Below are positions 22,832 to 26,725 of a stretch of DNA of 26,725 nucleotides, in pieces; within the stretch, counting starts at the first letter, position 1; each line of letters begins with the position of its first letter. Location of the stretch: positions 1 to 26,725 of IMG/VR virus record IMGVR_UViG_3300025102_000236. One strand, given 5' to 3'. Source of the DNA: a virus. The notes below the pieces were generated by a model. The model had not been told where the DNA came from. It saw nothing but the letters and a program-made list of their open reading frames with translations, and did not search any database. The translations under genes were made by a program, and so were the position numbers.

Positions 22832-23583
22832 AATACTGTTGAGTCATAATTTTTAACAAGCTTCCAATAATTTAGTAAGCTGTTAAACATTTCTTTGTGT
22901 TTATAATGTGTGTCTTTATCCCATATATGAGTTAAAACTAATTCTGTATCTGCTCTGTCAACAAATATAGATATTCTTTCAGGTTCTTCTATGTTACAAC
23001 CTTGGGCATAAGCTGATAGTTGCATTCCATGTTCATCATATACTAATTTACTAGAGTCTTTTCCTTTTAAGTTGTCTTTAGTTTTAAAGTCTATAAATAT
23101 ACCAGACTTAGAATACAAATCTATCTTACCACCATAACCCTCGTTAGCACAGAAAGAATCTTCTGCTATCCATTCTTCGTTAGGATAGTTTGCATCTAAC
23201 CAAGACCTAATAACTTTGTAAGGTTTTGTTTTAGCTCCACCCAGAAATCCTTTTTCTATTTGTGCATGAATTTTTGTACCTTGTTTAGCAGCATTCATTC
23301 CTACTTCTTTACCTGCATACTTACATTTGTTTACATACTCTGGGTCATCTTGATTTACATTTAAAGATGCCTCTAAAGCTTGTGTAATCTTCCAGTTTTC
23401 TAGTGAAGGTTTAGCTGCTATGCCTATAATAGTAGTAACAGAGGGAACAAATCCTTCTTTCTTAGCATCACGAAGAGTAGTGTTTCTTTCTTTACCATTA
23501 GCACCAACAATAGTATACATAGGTTTACCCTCATGGTCATACCAATGTCCTGCTTCTGATTTATAATCTTTACTCTGTGTCAT
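22828..23583 (-). CDS. PD-(D/E)XK exonuclease, RecB/Cas4-type
   Basis: A nuclease of the RecB-like branch. Motifs in order: a QGTKIHAQIE helix with H106, D155 in GGKIDLY, D165-x-K167 in IDFKTKD, and the Q188...Y192 helix (MQLSAYAQG) that typifies this branch. At 251 residues it is a single nuclease domain without helicase motifs. It follows the polymerase in the transcript, the place of the gp6 5'-3' exonuclease in T7. I therefore infer that it does gp6's job (primer removal, host DNA degradation, recombination) using an unrelated fold. The start lies inside the 3' end of the 139-aa gene (14-base overlap), with GAGGA upstream. Confidence 0.87.
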   Translation of the reverse strand: MTQSKDYKSEAGHWYDHEGKPMYTIVGANGKERNTTLRDAKKEGFVPSVTTIIGIAAKPSLENWKITQALEASLNVNQDDPEYVNKCKYAGKEVGMNAAKQGTKIHAQIEKGFLGGAKTKPYKVIRSWLDANYPNEEWIAEDSFCANEGYGGKIDLYSKSGIFIDFKTKDNLKGKDSSKLVYDEHGMQLSAYAQGCNIEEPERISIFVDRADTELVLTHIWDKDTHYKHKEMFNSLLNYWKLVKNYDSTVL

Positions 23584-23989
23584 TATCTAAGTCCTCAAAT
23601 GTTTTGTATACATCAGATGTAAATAGTTTTTGTATATTTACTAACCACATTCTACTTGCGTTATGGTCTCCACCACTTACAGATTTTTTAAAGTCTAACT
23701 TTTCTATAAGCTGTTTAAGTTTTGGAACATCAAATATAAATGTGCAAAATATATCATCGCCAATACAAAGATTGTGAAACCAATAATCTGCTTCTGTTAC
23801 TGCTATACCAGAAGGTTTACCATATGATTGATATTCAATACATATGTTACCTGTTTTCATCCACATACCTCTTTCAGATTTTACTTCTATTTTTTTATCT
23901 GTAAGCATATCTGCTATTTTATCTTCTCTTATTTGACCATACTGTAAATCAAGGTCAAACTTTTTCATATCTTTTTTAATGGGTTTCAT
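23570..23989 (-). CDS. Small PD-(D/E)XK-like nuclease or nuclease accessory, 139 aa
   Basis: Residues ~12-70 contain FDLDLQYGQIREDKIADML, IEVKSERG, NICIEYQS and ITEADYW-like SGIAVTEADYW. The pattern E/D in the first helix, then E-x-K on a central strand (IEVKSE), then IEY.. with a following helix is what a minimal restriction-endonuclease-like fold would show. I cannot tell from one sequence whether the active site is complete. It overlaps the polymerase gene by 14 bases and the exonuclease gene by 14, so the three are co-translated. GGAGAC precedes the start. It may help the adjacent exonuclease or the polymerase. Moderate certainty on fold, low on role. Confidence 0.72.
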   Translation of the reverse strand: MKPIKKDMKKFDLDLQYGQIREDKIADMLTDKKIEVKSERGMWMKTGNICIEYQSYGKPSGIAVTEADYWFHNLCIGDDIFCTFIFDVPKLKQLIEKLDFKKSVSGGDHNASRMWLVNIQKLFTSDVYKTFEDLDNDTE

Positions 23990-25712
23990 ACCAACTGTCT
24001 CCTATTTTGTATTCGCCATCTAAAGGACAACGCATTTTATAATATTCACTTGCATCTTTTATAGCTTGAACTCCTGCTCTACCTACATAATCTGCTTGTG
24101 ATTCCTTCACTTCTATTTGCCATTCATCGTGTATATTGGCTACTATTTTAGCATCAATAGTATTTAATTTCAAATCTAAATTTAATAAAGTTAATGCTTT
24201 TTTCATTACGATAGCACCACCACCTTGTAATAAACTATTAAGTGCAGCGTGTCTATGTCTAATTAATATCTTTCTTCCGTCTAAACCTTTTAAGTATTTC
24301 TTTTCCGAAGCTCTATCAACTCGTTGTTTAAGAGTTCTAAGTGTTGGTAGACTAGCAAGAAAGCGTTCTCGCAGTTGTTTACCTGCATCCCTGCTTCCCT
24401 TAATGATTCTTCCAATCTTTTCATCTCCAGCTCCGTAAACGAGTGCATAGATGAAAGTTTTCGCCTCATCTCTTGATTTAAGTCCAGCAAATCTTTGGTT
24501 AGCTGTATGAATGTCTCCGTTAATAATTTCATTTATGTATTCCTCGTCAGCCATATAGTGTGCTAACATTCTTAATTCTAATCCACTTGCATCTATACCT
24601 ACAAGTTTATAACCTTCTGGTACTGACCAACAAGACCTACATTCTTTACCATAAGGACTATAAACTGCAGGTACTTGTGCCATGTTAGGGCTTCTATGAG
24701 CCATTCTACCAGTAATAGCTCCAGTACATATGACTGACCCATGAACTCTATTGTCTTGTTTATCTACAGCATCTATCCAAGAATGAACTTGTGCTAATCT
24801 TTTTTGATACAACAAAAAGTCTGCTATAAGTTGAGCTTCTTTAATGTGTGTAATCTTTTTGAGTGTAGTCTCATCTACAATGGCTTGACCAGTTGGAGTA
24901 AACTTATTTGGTTTCCAACCTAACTCTTGTAGTCTTTGACCTATCTGCTTTCTTGAACCTAAATTAAACTCTTGAAGAGTCTTTCTCATGAAAGGTTTTT
25001 GTTCAAGCGTACCCTCTATTATATCATTGTACTCTTGTTCTGTCAATCCCTGTTTAGAAAGTTGTCCATCTTTTTTTAGTTTAGGTGTAATTAATTTGTC
25101 ATCTATCCAGATAGGTTTAAATGTTTCGTGTACTTTATCTTCTGTTTCTTTTAATTTAGAACTTAAAACAGAAGTAAGCATCATAGCTTTTTCATCATCA
25201 AATAAAAATCCATTTCTTTTTTGTTCTTCTAAAAGATATGTAACTTCATGTTCTAAATTTATTGATTCTTTTGAAAATCCAATAGATTCTTTTTTCAAAT
25301 AATTAAATAATTTATTATTTATTACAACATCTTGTTCGCAATAATCTAACATTTCTTTAGTAAAACAAGTCCATTCTGGAGAATCTTTTTTAGGTAAACC
25401 TAATTTATATCCCCACTTAGCTATACTATGACCACCTTCTCTTGTAGGATTAAATAATCTGGAAAGAACTAAAGTGTCTACAACTTTATCTGCATCATAT
25501 AAATCTATACCTTTTAATTTTTTAATTACTGGTATGTCATATCCTATGATATTGTGTCCTATAATTTTATCTGCTTCCTGCAAAAGTTTTATACCTTCAT
25601 CTAAAGTATCTTCGTAATATCTATAAACATCTCCTGTTTCATCTACTGCTACTAGACACCAAATGACTGTAGGATTTAACCCATCTGTTTCTATATCAAA
25701 TACTAATTCCAT
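23976..25712 (-). CDS. DNA polymerase, family A, T7 gp5-like, with 3'-5' exonuclease domain
   Basis: The replicative polymerase. The proofreading domain has all three exo motifs: D6/E8 in FDIETDGL, D59 in GHNIIGYDIP, and Y124/D128 in YCEQDV. The polymerase domain has motif A (GIDASGLELRMLAHYM, D374/E379), motif B (RDEAKTFIYALVYGAG, R414/K418/Y422) and motif C (IHDEW, H528-D529-E530), almost as in T7. The dNTP-selection position (E. coli 762) is Tyr422, the form associated with lytic phages. At 578 residues it is shorter than T7 gp5 (704). The segment matching the thioredoxin-binding loop (about 200-245, after FKPIW) is clearly reduced. It overlaps the helicase gene by 17 bases; GAGGAAG precedes the start. 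Confidence 0.96.
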   Translation of the reverse strand: MELVFDIETDGLNPTVIWCLVAVDETGDVYRYYEDTLDEGIKLLQEADKIIGHNIIGYDIPVIKKLKGIDLYDADKVVDTLVLSRLFNPTREGGHSIAKWGYKLGLPKKDSPEWTCFTKEMLDYCEQDVVINNKLFNYLKKESIGFSKESINLEHEVTYLLEEQKRNGFLFDDEKAMMLTSVLSSKLKETEDKVHETFKPIWIDDKLITPKLKKDGQLSKQGLTEQEYNDIIEGTLEQKPFMRKTLQEFNLGSRKQIGQRLQELGWKPNKFTPTGQAIVDETTLKKITHIKEAQLIADFLLYQKRLAQVHSWIDAVDKQDNRVHGSVICTGAITGRMAHRSPNMAQVPAVYSPYGKECRSCWSVPEGYKLVGIDASGLELRMLAHYMADEEYINEIINGDIHTANQRFAGLKSRDEAKTFIYALVYGAGDEKIGRIIKGSRDAGKQLRERFLASLPTLRTLKQRVDRASEKKYLKGLDGRKILIRHRHAALNSLLQGGGAIVMKKALTLLNLDLKLNTIDAKIVANIHDEWQIEVKESQADYVGRAGVQAIKDASEYYKMRCPLDGEYKIGDSWYETH

Positions 25713-26725
25713 CTTCCTCTACCTCAAATTCTGTCATGTCTTCTTCTGCTAATCTACCTGTGTCTTTATCATATACTAATGAACTTGCCATGCCTACATC
25801 TCCTGTGTATCTTGATTTCAATACACGAAGCTTTGTTGTTCTTGCTTCAAGTTCATCATCTGATTGTTGATTTCTTTCTAATGCTATCACACAATCACTT
25901 AATTGTCCAATACTATTTGACCCACGAAGATGTGATAAAGAAACTTCTACACCATTTTCATGTCCTTTGTTTCCGTCAACTCTGCGTAAGTGTGATACTA
26001 ATATTAATCCTGCTCCTGTTTCTTCAACTAAACTACGAAGCCTAGTCATGATAGAGTCTATAGCTCTTCTTTCATCGCCTTCATGCACAGCACTAACAAG
26101 CATATGTAAATGGTCTACCACAACCCACTTACAATCACAACCAACTATAAGATATCTAAGCTTTGCAAAGATGTCATCTATCTCGTTAGTGCCAAAGTGT
26201 GCATGAATGAAAACTCTATCCTCTTCAAATACTTTATCAAACATTTGCATGATAGTATCTCTATCAAACTTTTCTCTTTCTTGGTCAATGTATAATCTTG
26301 CATTAGCTTCAATAGAAAGTATACCATCAACTGTTCTTTTCCAATCTTCTTCCAATGCAATCACACCTACATTATCTTCTGTCTGATTAATAAGCCAATG
26401 CTCTAGCTCTCTAGTTACACTAGACTTACCAAGACCTGTGCCACCTGTTAAGGTAACAAGCTCTCCTTGTCGTAAGCCATAAAGCTTTTTGTTTAATCCT
26501 TCCCAAGGAAAAGGTATGCTTTCTTTTTTCTTTCTGTTTAAATAAGAATCTTTCTTATCAGAAACTTGTATGATACCACTAGGAGTATATACCTTTGCAT
26601 CCCACCATGCTCTTGTAAACTCTTGATGCTTACCTTGTTTGAGCATATCGTTTGCATCTTTGTAACCATTTGGTAGTGTTACAATCTTTGCTTTTCCGGG
26701 TTTTAAAATTGTTGCTACTTTTTGT
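25696..26725 (-). CDS. Primase-helicase, T7 gp4-like, 5' partial
   Basis: The hexameric replicative helicase. The frame stays open to the right edge: codons upstream of the Met at 26646 read KPGKAKIVTLPNGYKDAND, which looks like the end of a TOPRIM primase domain, so the gene is a primase-helicase fusion cut by the window and the internal Met is not the start. Counted from that Met: Walker A GGTGLGKSS (68-76), catalytic Glu in ALEED (99), Walker B WVVVDHLHM (D178), H219 in LVSHL, LRGSNSIGQLSD (239-251), and the arginine finger region LKSRYTGDVG (R279). All follow T7 gp4 order. The C-terminus is acidic, as in T7, where the tail contacts the polymerase; the polymerase gene follows directly with a 17-base overlap. 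Confidence 0.95.
   Translation of the reverse strand, partial: QKVATILKPGKAKIVTLPNGYKDANDMLKQGKHQEFTRAWWDAKVYTPSGIIQVSDKKDSYLNRKKKESIPFPWEGLNKKLYGLRQGELVTLTGGTGLGKSSVTRELEHWLINQTEDNVGVIALEEDWKRTVDGILSIEANARLYIDQEREKFDRDTIMQMFDKVFEEDRVFIHAHFGTNEIDDIFAKLRYLIVGCDCKWVVVDHLHMLVSAVHEGDERRAIDSIMTRLRSLVEETGAGLILVSHLRRVDGNKGHENGVEVSLSHLRGSNSIGQLSDCVIALERNQQSDDELEARTTKLRVLKSRYTGDVGMASSLVYDKDTGRLAEEDMTEFEVEEDGISI

Noticed and set aside
24290-24532. 80-codon helical-looking frame inside the polymerase gene
   Set aside because: It is out of frame within polymerase motifs A-B; its start is an internal codon and its composition is explained by the overlapping gene.
1-26725. tRNA genes, integrase, repressor or insertion sequence
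   Set aside because: I looked on both strands and saw no clover-leaf candidate, recombinase motif or transposase. The window gives no sign of a temperate lifestyle.

Overview
The window is part of an AT-rich tailed-phage genome (Caudoviricetes), very probably a podovirus with a T7-type replication module and most likely from a marine host. The phage assignment is secure: it holds a long repetitive tail fibre, large virion-type proteins, a T4-type lysozyme, a holin, a T7 gp4-like primase-helicase, a T7 gp5-like DNA polymerase, a T7 gp3-like endonuclease and a class Ia ribonucleotide reductase. The marine host (SAR11-like or another AT-rich marine bacterium) is inferred from base composition, the phage-borne RNR and the tail-fibre repeat style. 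No terminase, portal, capsid, RNA polymerase or integrase gene lies in the window, and both ends cut through genes.

Layout. Positions 2-18191 are all on the + strand and hold the late module. The order is tail fibre (5' end missing), two small proteins, a run of five uncharacterised virion-type proteins (770, 354, 202, 536 and 1375 aa), a lysis pair (GH24 lysozyme and 3TM-type holin), two exported low-complexity proteins (an Asn/Thr-rich one, then a NIDO-like, Cys-repeat, Glu-rich one) and two small membrane proteins. Positions 18315-26725 are all on the - strand and hold the replication and nucleotide-metabolism module. Read in the direction of transcription this is primase-helicase (5' end missing), DNA polymerase, a small PD-(D/E)XK-like protein, a RecB/Cas4-type exonuclease, an unknown 87-aa protein, endonuclease I, a DUF3310 protein, NrdA, a small interposed protein, NrdB, and two small C-terminal genes, one of them a membrane protein.

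The two modules converge on a 123-bp non-coding gap (18192-18314), the only intergenic space of any size. It carries long complementary segments that can fold in at least two mutually exclusive ways, followed by an AT-only hairpin. It is the best place in the window for an unrecognised structured RNA or bidirectional terminator.

How the genes work together. The - strand genes are packed with ATGA and TAATG overlaps and make a near-complete T7-style toolkit. The helicase-primase and polymerase replicate the DNA, the exonuclease and endonuclease I process it and may degrade host DNA, and NrdA/NrdB turn ribonucleotides into dNTPs. The + strand genes build the adsorption and DNA-delivery apparatus and lyse the cell. 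The least understood parts are the five-gene virion cassette and the two exported proteins after the holin.
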